Positions 1-8,384 of a DNA stretch of 64,000 nt are shown in pieces (the stretch's first letter is position 1; each line of letters starts with the position of its first letter). The DNA lies in assembly GCF_900142365.1 (NCBI RefSeq), contig NZ_FRAP01000010.1, forward strand, positions 1-64,000. Direction: 5' to 3'. The translations under genes and the position numbers were made by a program. Under the pieces are notes generated by a model that worked only from the letters and a program-made list of their open reading frames with translations, ran no database searches and was not told where the DNA came from. The stretch is from Pseudonocardia thermophila (GTDB lineage: Bacteria; Actinomycetota; Actinomycetes; Mycobacteriales; Pseudonocardiaceae).

Positions 1-1805
1 ACCCCGGCGTGCTCCTCGCCCTCGCGGGCGTGCCGGCGCAGCACGTCGATGACCTGGCCGGGGTGCCGGTCGGGGCCGCCGCCGACCTCGCGGACGGCCT
101 GCTGGAGCCGGATGCGGGTGGCCGGTAGGCGGGTGATGTCGTGCGGGAGCAGGCCGAGCAGGACCTGCGTGACGAGCTGGCGGCGGGTCGCGGCGGTGGC
201 GCGGCGCTCGTCGCGCCACTGCTGCTCGGCGGTGGCGGAGACGGTGTCGGTGAAGCGCACCAGCACCGGCTCGGCCACGACGCGGTAGGGGTTGAGGACG
301 CCGGGCGCGGCGCGCCCGAGGTCGATGTGGCGGGCGAACGGGGCGATCTCGGGCAGGCGGGTGAGGGCGGCGAGCGGTCCGGACGGGTCGAGGACGGTCC
401 AGCGGGCACCGGCGAGCAGGGTCTTGTGCACGATCGTGCCGACGAGGGTGCTCTTGCCGCTGCCCGGTCCGCCGACGATCGCGGTGAGCCCGGAGCGCTG
501 GTGGTGTTCCTGGGCCAGCCAGGGATCCCACGCGACCGGGCGGCGGGTGGCGGTGGTGGTGCGGCCGAGCAGCACTCCGTGGTCGTCGCCGACGCGGGCG
601 GTGGCGGTGGGCACGGCGGCGGCGACCCAGGTGACCGAGCCGCGGCGGCGGTGCCCGGTGGACGCGATCGGTTCGCCGGGCACGAACTCGCGGGCGAGCC
701 GGAACTGGCCGCGGGGTCGGTCGAGGGCGACCTGGGGCCGGTAGAGCTCGATCACCTGCTGGACGCGGGCGGCGGTCTCGGCCTCGTCGGTGCCGGTGAC
801 GGCGATGCGCCACCAGCCGGCGACGCGGGTGTGCATGCGGGTCAGGCCGGCGGCGAGCTGGTCCTCGATGGCGAGCACCTGGTCGGCGGCGCGGGCCAGC
901 GAGTCCGGGGGTTGTTCTCCGTGGTCGAGCACGTAGTGGCGCATCTGTGAACGGACCTTGCCCAGCTGGCGGCGCAGTTCCCCGGTCACGTCCTCGGCGC
1001 GGCGCACCGTGAACCGGGCCGACCACTCCACGGGGAACGGCAGCCGATCGGTGCGCTGCATCCACGGGTCGTCGATCTCGGGGATGTGCAGCGGCTGCAT
1101 CGGGCCGACCGTCAGCACCGCCAGCCGGCGACGGTGCAGCACCCCGTCCCCGTCCTGACCGAGCACGGTCAACGTGGCCGCACCCGGCTCCGCGCACACC
1201 GCCACCCGCCCGGTCAGCGTCAGCAGCTCCCGCTCTCCGATCTGGGCATCCGCCGGCAGCCCCGGCACCGGCATCGCCGGCAGCCCGAGCCCGAGCGAGC
1301 GCGCCACCAACCACACCAGTTCGCCGGCCGTGGCCGGGTGCGCCGCCAGGCCGGGGCCGCTGAGCAGCTCGGTCAGTTCTGCGAGGGACAGCGCGCGACC
1401 CCGGCGGCGCAGCCGCGACCGGGTGGGCAGGTCGACGCCGAGGAAGACCTGTTTCTCCACCGGTTCGGTCGCGGCGAGGTGCTGCTGCTCGCCTTCCAGG
1501 AACCGCGGCCACGACAACGCACCCGGCGGGGCGGCGGGCCGGTCGACGGCGTTCGCGTGGGTGGTCTCGGCCCAGCCGCGGACCGGGTAGGGGCGGCTGG
1601 TCACGCGCAGCCGCAGGCGCCGCCCGGCGAGCGCGCCGAGCTGGCAGGCGACCAGCTCGATCAGCCGCTCCCGCTCGGCGTCCCCGCGGAAGCTCCACGG
1701 ATGCAGCCCCAGCCGGAACCACGCGGTCGTGCACCGGTCGGTGCGGGTGAGGTTGCCCGAGACGCCGCGCAGCGCCGGCCGCGGCTGCGTGGGCAGGGCC
1801 GTCAT
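1..1805 (-). CDS. VirB4/TraC-like conjugation ATPase (SCO6880-like), 3' end outside window
   Basis: Partial gene: the reading frame is open from an ATG at 1805 to the window edge (about 601 residues visible). The protein has a long N-terminal region rich in Arg and Leu and then a clear Walker A motif, GGPGSGKST, encoded around 465-490, followed by a hydrophobic P-loop strand context (LTAIV before it, LVGTIVHKTLL after it). This layout fits the ATP/GTP-binding proteins of actinobacterial integrative conjugative elements, which act like VirB4 and energise DNA or protein transfer at the membrane. The start overlaps the stop of the membrane-protein gene upstream (ATGA), so the two are probably translationally coupled. 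The Walker B region and C-terminus lie outside the window, so the family call rests on context and the P-loop. Confidence 0.7.
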   Translation of the reverse strand, partial: MTALPTQPRPALRGVSGNLTRTDRCTTAWFRLGLHPWSFRGDAERERLIELVACQLGALAGRRLRLRVTSRPYPVRGWAETTHANAVDRPAAPPGALSWPRFLEGEQQHLAATEPVEKQVFLGVDLPTRSRLRRRGRALSLAELTELLSGPGLAAHPATAGELVWLVARSLGLGLPAMPVPGLPADAQIGERELLTLTGRVAVCAEPGAATLTVLGQDGDGVLHRRRLAVLTVGPMQPLHIPEIDDPWMQRTDRLPFPVEWSARFTVRRAEDVTGELRRQLGKVRSQMRHYVLDHGEQPPDSLARAADQVLAIEDQLAAGLTRMHTRVAGWWRIAVTGTDEAETAARVQQVIELYRPQVALDRPRGQFRLAREFVPGEPIASTGHRRRGSVTWVAAAVPTATARVGDDHGVLLGRTTTATRRPVAWDPWLAQEHHQRSGLTAIVGGPGSGKSTLVGTIVHKTLLAGARWTVLDPSGPLAALTRLPEIAPFARHIDLGRAAPGVLNPYRVVAEPVLVRFTDTVSATAEQQWRDERRATAATRRQLVTQVLLGLLPHDITRLPATRIRLQQAVREVGGGPDRHPGQVIDVLRRHAREGEEHAG

Positions 1806-2107
1806 CGCCGGCCCCGTGGCGTGCGGACATCGGCCCACCAGGAGACCACCAGGTGGACCAGTGGCCGCTCGTCGTCGACGTGCCGGCCGACCAGCCGCAC
1901 CACGACGACCGTGACGAGCAGAGCCCACAGCGTCGAGAGGACCCCGAACGGGATGCCGAGCTGCCGCTGCACGGCCATGACCAGCACCAGCACCGCGAGC
2001 GCCAGCGCGTAGGAGACGTAGCGGGCTCGCCACGGGAACGTCAGCTTCGGCGGGCCGAGCCACACGGCGTCGACCCGGTACACGTCGTCGTCGGTCCGGA
2101 CCTGCAT
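1802..2107 (-). CDS. small PrgI-like membrane protein of the conjugation operon
   Basis: This 101-residue protein begins QVRTDDDVYRVDAVWLGPPK, a short polar N-terminus ending in a GPPKLTFPWRAR stretch. Two hydrophobic segments follow (about residues 30-45 and 52-70), then a polar tail ending in RTPRGRR. Small two-helix proteins of this form sit directly before the VirB4-like ATPase in actinobacterial and Gram-positive conjugation operons (PrgI/VirB3-like inner-membrane components). It starts one base before the stop of the ParA-like gene upstream and its stop overlaps the ATG of the ATPase gene. I infer a membrane anchor for the ATPase from position and size; there is no catalytic motif. Confidence 0.6.
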   Translation of the reverse strand: MQVRTDDDVYRVDAVWLGPPKLTFPWRARYVSYALALAVLVLVMAVQRQLGIPFGVLSTLWALLVTVVVVRLVGRHVDDERPLVHLVVSWWADVRTPRGRR

Positions 2108-3451
2108 CTACCGGCCCTCCCGGGGACGGCGGCGCGGGCCCGGCTCCGGGAACGCGGCGGTGACCGCAGCGGCCAGCTCCTCGAACGCCTCGATCGTGGC
2201 CGGCTGGCACGCTGCGACGTCGATGCGGCCGCCGGTGCCGAGATGTGGATCGGCCGGGACGTCGACGACGGCCGCGCAGCGGGGTCCGAAGTGCTCGCGG
2301 ATCACGCGCTCGTCGATCTCGGCGCAGCCGCGGTCCTGGCTCATCACGACGATCGCATCCGCAGCGAGCTGCGGATAGCCGCTGCCGGCCAGCCAGTCGA
2401 GGGTCATCGAGGCGCGGCTGGCGGCGTCGACGGTCGGTTCCCCGACGATCACCACGCCGTGGGTGGTGGCGAGGACACCGGCCAGCGCAGCGTGCGACAG
2501 GCCGGTGCCGGTGTCGATGACCAGCACGGTGTAGCAGCTGGACAGCGCCTCGATCGCCTCCTCGTACTCGTCGGGGGTGAACGCCGAGCCGTGGCCGGGT
2601 TCCTGGCTGCCGGCCAGCACGTGCAGGCGTTCGGTGGTGCTCATGAACGATTCGATGTCGCCGATCGAGAACGCGGGCCGGTCGGACAGGAAGTCGAGCA
2701 GGTGCTGCATACCGACCTCGGTGTCACCGGTGAGCCGGTCGGCCAGGGTGCCCAGGTCCGGGTTCGCGTCGATCGCGAGGACGCGGTCGCCGCGCAGCTG
2801 CGCGAACGTCAGCCCGAGCATCGCGGTCACCGTCGTCTTGCCGACCCCGCCCTTCACCGACAGCACCGCGATCCGGTGGCAGTCGCGCAGCGGGCGCCGG
2901 ATCTGCCGCAGCCGCTCGGACCGGGCCGCCGCGATCGCGCCGGGGCCGGGGTTCCAGCGGCCGCCGGTCAGGTCGAACACCACGCGGCGCCAACCGGGTC
3001 CGGGCCGGGCCGGGCGCCGCCGCACCACCGCGTCCGACGTGAGGCCCGGGGCGACCGGCCGGCCGCGCCAGTCGACGGCGGGCCGTGGGGCGCGTTCCCT
3101 TCTCTGGGGTCGGGTGGGCAGCATCCGGGGGCGCGGCTTCGGCTCCTGATCGGGCCGTACCGGGCGGGACGGCCAGGCCGGCAGCGGGCCCGGGAGCCAG
3201 AGCGCCGGTTCCGGATCCTCGTCCTCGCCGCCGCCCTCGTCGTCATCGTCATCGGGATCAGGGCCGGTCGCCCGGCCGAACGCCCAGCCGATGGGGCGCG
3301 GGGAGTCGTCCGCGGGGCGGACCCCTGCGGGGAGGAACAGGCTGCCGGACGGCGTGGGACGGACGGTCGGCAGCGGGCGCTCCTGCGGCGTCTGTGGCGG
3401 CGGATCGTCGGCGGGGACGAAGAAGTCGCCGCCGCGGTACGGGGCGGTCAT
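2108..3451 (-). CDS. ParA/MinD-like ATPase with long proline-rich N-terminus
   Basis: This 447-residue protein has a disordered Pro/Arg-rich N-terminus (about 1-190) and then a deviant Walker A motif, VKGGVGKTTV, typical of ParA/MinD P-loop ATPases. DANPDLGTLADRL and LVIDTGTGLSH follow as the A-prime and Walker B regions, and later the strand VVIVGEPTVDAAS. Such proteins in actinobacterial conjugative elements and in ESX/T7SS loci are thought to organise membrane machinery or partition DNA; which of these applies here is not shown. I chose the ATG at 3451 because it overlaps the upstream stop (ATGA), although the frame stays open 16 codons further. It ends two bases before the start of the PrgI-like gene. 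Confidence 0.75.
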   Translation of the reverse strand: MTAPYRGGDFFVPADDPPPQTPQERPLPTVRPTPSGSLFLPAGVRPADDSPRPIGWAFGRATGPDPDDDDDEGGGEDEDPEPALWLPGPLPAWPSRPVRPDQEPKPRPRMLPTRPQRRERAPRPAVDWRGRPVAPGLTSDAVVRRRPARPGPGWRRVVFDLTGGRWNPGPGAIAAARSERLRQIRRPLRDCHRIAVLSVKGGVGKTTVTAMLGLTFAQLRGDRVLAIDANPDLGTLADRLTGDTEVGMQHLLDFLSDRPAFSIGDIESFMSTTERLHVLAGSQEPGHGSAFTPDEYEEAIEALSSCYTVLVIDTGTGLSHAALAGVLATTHGVVIVGEPTVDAASRASMTLDWLAGSGYPQLAADAIVVMSQDRGCAEIDERVIREHFGPRCAAVVDVPADPHLGTGGRIDVAACQPATIEAFEELAAAVTAAFPEPGPRRRPREGR

Positions 3452-4437
3452 CGTGCGGTCCCGCTGGTCAGCGGTACGACGGCGACGACGAGCCCGCACA
3501 GGTCGGCGGTGCCGGTCGGGGTCCGGGGAACCGCGGCCGGTCGGGTCTCGGCCTCCGCTTGCTGGGGCGCGAACCCGTGCTCGGCGAGATCGGCGGCGAG
3601 CGCCACCGCCTGAGGGTCGGTGTTGCCGGTGAGTGCGGTCGCCAGTGCCTGGGCGATCGGGCGCCAGACCGCGGGCGGCACCACCGCGGCCGCCTGCTGG
3701 TTCGACGCGCAGCCGGGCCTCGTGCCGGGGAGCTCGGTGTGCGGCGCGGGGTTGATCGGCTCATCGACGGGCACCGTGGTGCGGGGCGTGGGCATCCTGG
3801 TCGAGCTCGGGGTGGGCTCGGCGGTCCGCGCCGGGGCGCGGGTGCTGCTCGGCGGCCGCGTGGTGGGAACGGCCGATCGCGTGCCGGGTGTGGCTGCCCG
3901 CTCCCTGGTAACGGTGCCGTCCTCGTCGGTGGTGGTGCACGCGACGCTCGCACGCCCGCCGGTTCCAGCGCGCGCCGAGGCAGACGATCGAGCCGAGGCG
4001 GACGGCCGGGCCGAGGCCTCGTCCTCGTCCTCCTCGTCCTCCGCCATGGGCGCGACCGCCGCCACCGGCGGCCGGATCTGCAGCGCGTCGAGGGACCTGG
4101 CCAGGGCGCGCGCCTGCGGGTCGGTGGCGCCGCGCAGCGCGTCGAGGAGCTCGGCGAGCAGCGATCGCCACGCATCGGCGGCGGCCGGGGCGACCTCCGG
4201 CTCGTCCCCCGCGGGCCCGAACCCGGCACGTTCCAGCTCCGCGCGCAGAGCAGCGACCTCGGCGTCGTCCACGTCGGCGAGCAACCGGGCGAGGTCGCGG
4301 GCGTCCTGCTCCCACGACGTGCTCGACCCGGTGCTCGTCGAGCACGCGACTGGCGCGGCGGGCGCCACCGCGAGCGGCGCCGCGCCCAGCACCGCGGCGA
4401 GGAGGAGGCCGATCAGGTCGGTCGGTCCGGGCATCAC
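3448..4437 (-). CDS. exported Ala/Pro/Ser-rich protein with three copies of a short helical module
   Basis: A 329-residue protein of unknown function. A hydrophobic N-terminal stretch (residues 8-30, Leu/Ala rich, ending APVAC) suggests export or membrane anchoring. A motif of the form W..x..A..L...L....DPQA.AL...L...GF occurs at about residues 42-75, 90-122 and 259-291. The middle (about 130-240) is an acidic EDEEDEDE patch followed by a Ser/Thr/Pro/Arg-rich linker that looks extracellular and unstructured. The same module opens the two genes upstream. The start is GTG at 4437 or ATG at 4434; both overlap the upstream TGA. The 3' end overlaps the ParA-like ATPase by ATGA. Confidence 0.65.
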   Translation of the reverse strand: MMPGPTDLIGLLLAAVLGAAPLAVAPAAPVACSTSTGSSTSWEQDARDLARLLADVDDAEVAALRAELERAGFGPAGDEPEVAPAAADAWRSLLAELLDALRGATDPQARALARSLDALQIRPPVAAVAPMAEDEEDEDEASARPSASARSSASARAGTGGRASVACTTTDEDGTVTRERAATPGTRSAVPTTRPPSSTRAPARTAEPTPSSTRMPTPRTTVPVDEPINPAPHTELPGTRPGCASNQQAAAVVPPAVWRPIAQALATALTGNTDPQAVALAADLAEHGFAPQQAEAETRPAAVPRTPTGTADLCGLVVAVVPLTSGTAR

Positions 4438-5666
4438 TGGTCCTCCTCGTCGCCGGATCCCGCGCTGCGGCGGCCGGACGTGCTGTCACCGCTGTCGCCG
4501 GTGATGGACGCGATCCCGCCGGGGATCGGGCCGGTGGTGTTGCCGCTGATCCCGACACCGTCCGGGCCGCCCTCAGGTGGGCTGTCGCCGTCGCCGAAGA
4601 CGTTGTCGATGATCGTGATGCCGGAGAAGTCGCCTTCCCAGAGCGTGATGCCGCCGCCGGCGTTGCCCCACACGACGTTGTCGCGGACGGTGATGTCGGA
4701 GATGTTCCCGTCGGACCACTGCGACTCGGCGGCGAGCATGATCCCGGGCTTGCTGCTCTCGGTGGTGGCCCACGCCCAGTTGTGGTGGACGTCGACGGCC
4801 GAGGCGCCGTCGAGGTAGATGTTGGGGCCGCGGTTGCCCCAGGCGGCGTTGTGGTGCACCGCGCCGTTGGTGCTGCCGTACTTGACGTCGATGCCCTCTT
4901 CGCCGTTGTCGTGGACGCGGTTGTTGAGCACCTCGAAGGTGTCGACCTGCTCCAGGGAGAGGGCCTCGCTGTCGGCGGAGGTGCCTTTGGCGTTGGTGCC
5001 GTGCACGTCGCAGCCCTCGACGTGGATGTAGCGGGAGCCGTAGATGCGCATGCCGCCGTCCTGGGAGCCGTCGATCTCGCAGTCGGTGATCGCGATGTGG
5101 TCGGAGTCGGTGATCTGGATGGCGAAGCGGCCGGCGTCGCGCACCGTCAGCCCGTCGAGGTGGACCCAGGAGGCGCCCTGCAGGTCGAGGATGCCGTCGC
5201 CGCCGCCGGTGATGACGACCTCGGCGCCGGGAGCGGCGCGGTAGGTGACGTAGGCGCCGTCGGCCCCGCTGGTCGGGGTGAAGGCGGCGTAGGTACCGGC
5301 GGCGATCTCCACGACGTCCCCGGGCTCTGGGTTCGCCGCGCCGATCGACTCACCGGGGCCGACGGTGATCACCTCGCCGGTGCCGGGGCCGGCGAAGATG
5401 CCGCGCTCGGGTACGCCCTGCAGCGGATCTTCCCCACCTCGGGTGGTGGTGCAGCGGGCCGGCGGGGACCCGTCCGCGCCGAAGCCGAGCTCCAGCAGCC
5501 GGGTCCGGATGCCCGCCCCGGCCTGCGGGTCACCGGCCTGCCGCAGCTTCGTGAGCAGCCGCGACGCCGTCTCGGCCCACGAGCAGTCGGCGGGCTCGGC
5601 GTGGGCGGTGCCCGACCAGGCCGTGACGGCCAGAGCCACGGCGGTGCAGACGGCGAGGCGGCGCAT
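4434..5666 (-). CDS. secreted right-handed parallel beta-helix protein
   Basis: A 410-residue protein with a classic signal peptide (MRRLAVCTAVALAVTAWSGTAHA, cleavage near residue 23). A Cys-bounded helical module follows (about 28-72, C28 and C72). The rest is a repeating series of short beta-strands (for example WVHLDGLTVRDAG, HIAITDCEID, YIHVEGCDVHG, FEVLNNRVHDNG, NGAVHHNAAWGN, VDVHHNWAW), the signature of pectate-lyase-like or NosD-type parallel beta-helices. Such folds bind or cleave polysaccharides or act as adhesins; no lyase active site can be assigned by eye. The C-terminus is Gly/Ser-rich and acidic. The ATG at 5666 shares a base with the upstream TGA. Its place beside conjugation genes suggests a role at the cell surface during mating, which is inference. 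Confidence 0.8.
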   Translation of the reverse strand: MRRLAVCTAVALAVTAWSGTAHAEPADCSWAETASRLLTKLRQAGDPQAGAGIRTRLLELGFGADGSPPARCTTTRGGEDPLQGVPERGIFAGPGTGEVITVGPGESIGAANPEPGDVVEIAAGTYAAFTPTSGADGAYVTYRAAPGAEVVITGGGDGILDLQGASWVHLDGLTVRDAGRFAIQITDSDHIAITDCEIDGSQDGGMRIYGSRYIHVEGCDVHGTNAKGTSADSEALSLEQVDTFEVLNNRVHDNGEEGIDVKYGSTNGAVHHNAAWGNRGPNIYLDGASAVDVHHNWAWATTESSKPGIMLAAESQWSDGNISDITVRDNVVWGNAGGGITLWEGDFSGITIIDNVFGDGDSPPEGGPDGVGISGNTTGPIPGGIASITGDSGDSTSGRRSAGSGDEEDQ

Positions 5667-6790
5667 CACTCGGCCCCCGCGCACTCGCCGCCGCCGGTGG
5701 TGCCGTCCCAGGCGGCGAGAACGCGCAGCCGGTCCCACGGGATGCCGTCGAGCGGCGCGAACCCGCCGACCAGGCCGGCGTCCCGGTAGACCGGGTCGTG
5801 CGGGCCGTACTCGAACAGGAACGCGATCCGGGCACCGCCGTTGTCGCCGACGTAAGCGCCGTAGGTCTGCAGGGCGCGGGCGATCACCTCGGCGGCGGGC
5901 GAGGCGTCGAGGGCGTCGACGTCGACGGCGGGATCGAGCTGGATGCGGGAGCCCTCGGGGATCGGGTGGTCGACCCCGGCCATGTTGCTGCCGTCGGTCT
6001 TGGCGGCGGGGTAGCGGCACTCGCCCTCCGCGGCCATGTCGGTGGAGAAGAACAGCGCGTGCGGGATGACGCCCTGCGCGATCTCGCTGATCCGCACGAC
6101 GGCGGCGAACCGGGCGATGTTGGAGCCGGTGGAGGTGCCGCCGCTGGTCTCACGGCCGTCCCCGGTGAGATCGGTGGCCGCGCCGCCTGCGGCCGTCCAG
6201 CCGTCGCCGTCCGGGCGGGCGATCCAGAAGTTGAAGACCGTGCCGGTGACCGGATCAGCGACGGCGAGGTGGCCGTCGGAGCCCGGGGCGATCTCGGTGC
6301 CCTCGGGGATCGGGACGTCGCGCAGGGTGGGCCCGTACTGGCTCGGGTCGACGGTGAAGCGCGGCGTGCGGTCGGTGATCCGTTCCGGGCCGACGAGGGT
6401 GACGCCGAAGTCGCCGATGTTCGCGATGTACTCGTCGCCGGACGCGAGATCGGCGACCATGCCCGCGGAGTCGGGATCGAGCACCGGATCGGTGACGATC
6501 GGCTCCCACAACCAGTCGGCCCGCTGGAAGTACGGGCGCGGGGCGGGGCAGCGGGCCAGCGCCGTCCGCAGGGCGGGGACGAGCCGGTCCCGGCGGGGAT
6601 CCGCGCTGGTCAGCAGTCCGTCCAGGACGCGCTGGGCGCGCGGCGACCACGTGCAGTCGGGCGGGGCCGCCGCTGCGGCGGGTGCCCCGCTGACGCTGCC
6701 GCCCAGCGCGAGCGCGGTGACCGCCCCGGCGCAGAACGCGCGCCGCGCCCGCCGAGCGGGACGCGATCGGGGAGTGGTCGGGCTGCGCAC
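5666..6790 (-). CDS. secreted protein of unknown function, first gene of the operon
   Basis: A 374-residue protein starting with GTG at 6790. It has a twin-arginine-like or Sec signal (SRPARRARRAFC followed by a hydrophobic run and APAAAAAP). After it comes the Cys-bounded module (about residues 46-81, C46 and C81) shared with the next two genes. The remaining ~290 residues are soluble, aromatic-rich and acidic, with stretches such as DWLWEPIVTDPVLDP, TGSNIARFAAVVRISEI and IPHALFFSTDMA. They read like a globular secreted enzyme or lectin, but I recognise no family. The Arg-rich start could be a Tat signal (two Arg pairs), but no SRRxFLK consensus is present. It is translationally coupled to the beta-helix gene. 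Confidence 0.65.
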   Translation of the reverse strand: MRSPTTPRSRPARRARRAFCAGAVTALALGGSVSGAPAAAAAPPDCTWSPRAQRVLDGLLTSADPRRDRLVPALRTALARCPAPRPYFQRADWLWEPIVTDPVLDPDSAGMVADLASGDEYIANIGDFGVTLVGPERITDRTPRFTVDPSQYGPTLRDVPIPEGTEIAPGSDGHLAVADPVTGTVFNFWIARPDGDGWTAAGGAATDLTGDGRETSGGTSTGSNIARFAAVVRISEIAQGVIPHALFFSTDMAAEGECRYPAAKTDGSNMAGVDHPIPEGSRIQLDPAVDVDALDASPAAEVIARALQTYGAYVGDNGGARIAFLFEYGPHDPVYRDAGLVGGFAPLDGIPWDRLRVLAAWDGTTGGGECAGAE

Positions 6791-6851
6791 GAGCCGGGAC
6801 GCTAGCCCGGGGACCCACTCGTTCGTGGGCGTTCCGGAGAACTCGTCCCGA

Positions 6852-7991
6852 TCACTCGTCCGGCGGCTGCGGGCCCAGCTCGTAGACGTTGTCCGGGGTG
6901 ACCAGGCGCGTCACGACGTAGGCGATCTGGCCGGCCGAGTGCGGTTCGGGTACGTCGGAGTTGACGAACACGACCAGGGTCGCGTCCTTCTCCGGGAGGT
7001 GGACCGCGACCGTCGCGTAGCCCGGGATGTCGCCGTTGTGGCCGAGCCAGCCCTGCGCGTCGAAGATCGCGAATGCGTAGTCGACCCCGGCCACGACCTC
7101 CAGCCCGTCCCTGATCCGCGCAGCCTGCGTCTCCGGCTCCAGCAGCGCCCCGGTGCCCAGCGCCCGCGTCCACGTGCGGACGTCGTCGATCGTCGAGACG
7201 ATCTTGCCGGCGGCGTCGGCCCACGACGGGTTCCAGAACGTCGTGTCGACCACCGTGCCGCCCGGTGCTTCGTTGAAGCCGTGCGCGAACGGCTCGGGCA
7301 GCCGACCGTCGCTCGGATAGCTGGTGTCCGTGAGCCCGAGCGGGGCGAACACCTCGGTCTGCAGGAACTGCCCCATCGACGTGCCGGAGACGCGCTCCAC
7401 CACCATCGCGAGCAGCACGGTGTTGGTGTTGGAGTACTCGTAGCGGCTGCCCGGCGGGAAGTTCAGCGGCAGGGCGAACGCGATGTCGAGCATCTCCCGG
7501 TGCGTCATCGGGAACGCGTCGGGTCCCTGCGGCGACTCGCGGTACAGCCGTTCGAGGAACTGCGGGGCCTGGGTGTAGTCGGCCAGCCCGCTGCGCATCC
7601 GGCCCAGCATGTCGAGCGTGATCTGGTCGCCGGACGGGACGCCGTCGACGTAGCGGGAGATCGGGTCACTCAGCGCGATCCGGCCCTGGTCGACCAGCCG
7701 CAGGACCGCTGTGCCGGTGAAGGTCTTCGTGACGCTCCCGATCCGGTGGTGATCGGCTACCTCCATCGGCGCACCGGTCGCGGGATCAGCCGTGCCGAAC
7801 GCCTTCACGTAGTCGATCTCACCGGGGATCGACAGGCTCACGATCGCCCCCGGCGCGCCCATCTGCGTCAGGCGCTTCTCGATCACCCGGTCCAGCTCGG
7901 CCGCCAGATCGGGCTGCGCGGCGGCGGTCGGGGCCGCCGCGCACGCGGACGTCAGGACCAGGACCGCTGCCAACATCCCTACCGCACGCAT
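6852..7991 (-). CDS. exported class C-type serine hydrolase (beta-lactamase / DD-peptidase family)
   Basis: A 379-residue lipoprotein-like serine hydrolase. The signal MRAVGMLAAVLVLTSAC ends in a lipobox-like LTSAC, so it is probably anchored on the outer face of the membrane. Motifs of the penicilloyl serine transferase fold are present: SVTK (S86 nucleophile, K89), YSN (the YxN motif, in a RYEYSNTNT context) and HNG (in WLGHNGDIPGY, replacing KTG as in class C enzymes and D-aminopeptidases). Members cut D-Ala peptides, beta-lactams or small esters; which is not clear. The start was moved to the ATG at 7991 because GAGGTG lies 8 bases before it and the signal peptide begins there; the frame is open for 19 more codons. 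It is a single gene reading away from the 393-bp gap to its right. Confidence 0.88.
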   Translation of the reverse strand: MRAVGMLAAVLVLTSACAAAPTAAAQPDLAAELDRVIEKRLTQMGAPGAIVSLSIPGEIDYVKAFGTADPATGAPMEVADHHRIGSVTKTFTGTAVLRLVDQGRIALSDPISRYVDGVPSGDQITLDMLGRMRSGLADYTQAPQFLERLYRESPQGPDAFPMTHREMLDIAFALPLNFPPGSRYEYSNTNTVLLAMVVERVSGTSMGQFLQTEVFAPLGLTDTSYPSDGRLPEPFAHGFNEAPGGTVVDTTFWNPSWADAAGKIVSTIDDVRTWTRALGTGALLEPETQAARIRDGLEVVAGVDYAFAIFDAQGWLGHNGDIPGYATVAVHLPEKDATLVVFVNSDVPEPHSAGQIAYVVTRLVTPDNVYELGPQPPDE

Positions 7992-8384
7992 GGGCGTCAC
8001 CTCGGTCGTCGAGAGCACGCCGCCGGCGCGCAGTCGTCGGGCGAGCATAGCGGCGGATCCGCGGGAACCGGACCCTCCCCAGCAGCGGATCGGTGAGCTA
8101 GGTCCGTCACCGAGGTGACACGGTGCTGCTCCGTCCGGGTGTAATCGCGGACTGGTTTTCGCCTACGGAGCGCGATATCCTCCGATCGGGGCGCGTGTGG
8201 GCCCCGACGTGCCGATTCATCTGGTACGTCGAGTTCTCCGGAACGGCTGACATCCGATGTGGATGGTCGGTATGGTCCCGCGTTCGGATGAAGATTGTGC
8301 GCCTGGCGGGGGAGCGCAGCGCGATCCGGTCGACGGGGGACGTCGATCGCCGATGAGCGGAGATCCACGGCGAGGGGGGATCGG
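7992..8384. other. intergenic promoter region, no gene recognised
   Basis: This 393-bp stretch separates two divergent genes and is visibly less GC-rich than its flanks around 8140-8300. A reading frame of 77 codons (8123-8356, plus) has no convincing ribosome site or codon pattern, so I left it out. A possible promoter for the rightward gene is TGGTTT (8153-8158), 17 bases, TATCCT (8176-8181). A small palindrome lies at 8106-8119. The leader of the rightward gene would then be about 200 bases long. Confidence 0.4.
8106..8119. promoter_or_regulatory. palindrome GTCACC-GA-GGTGAC, possible operator
   Basis: A perfect 6+2+6 inverted repeat in the divergent gap, 115 bases before the serine hydrolase start and about 55 bases before the candidate promoter of the rightward gene. 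A partly similar string, GTCACCTCGGTC, overlaps the serine hydrolase ribosome site at 7996-8007. No regulator is adjacent. Confidence 0.3.

Noticed and set aside
1853-3613. 586-codon plus-strand frame opposite the ParA-like gene
   Set aside because: Arg/Asp/Gly-rich shadow without motifs; the opposite strand has P-loop motifs and coupled starts.
6813-6830. Short stem CCCAC/GTGGG after the serine hydrolase as a terminator
   Set aside because: Only five pairs and a six-base loop; too weak to list.
8123-8356. 77-codon frame in the gap before the zinc-finger gene
   Set aside because: No ribosome site, poor third-position GC and no family.
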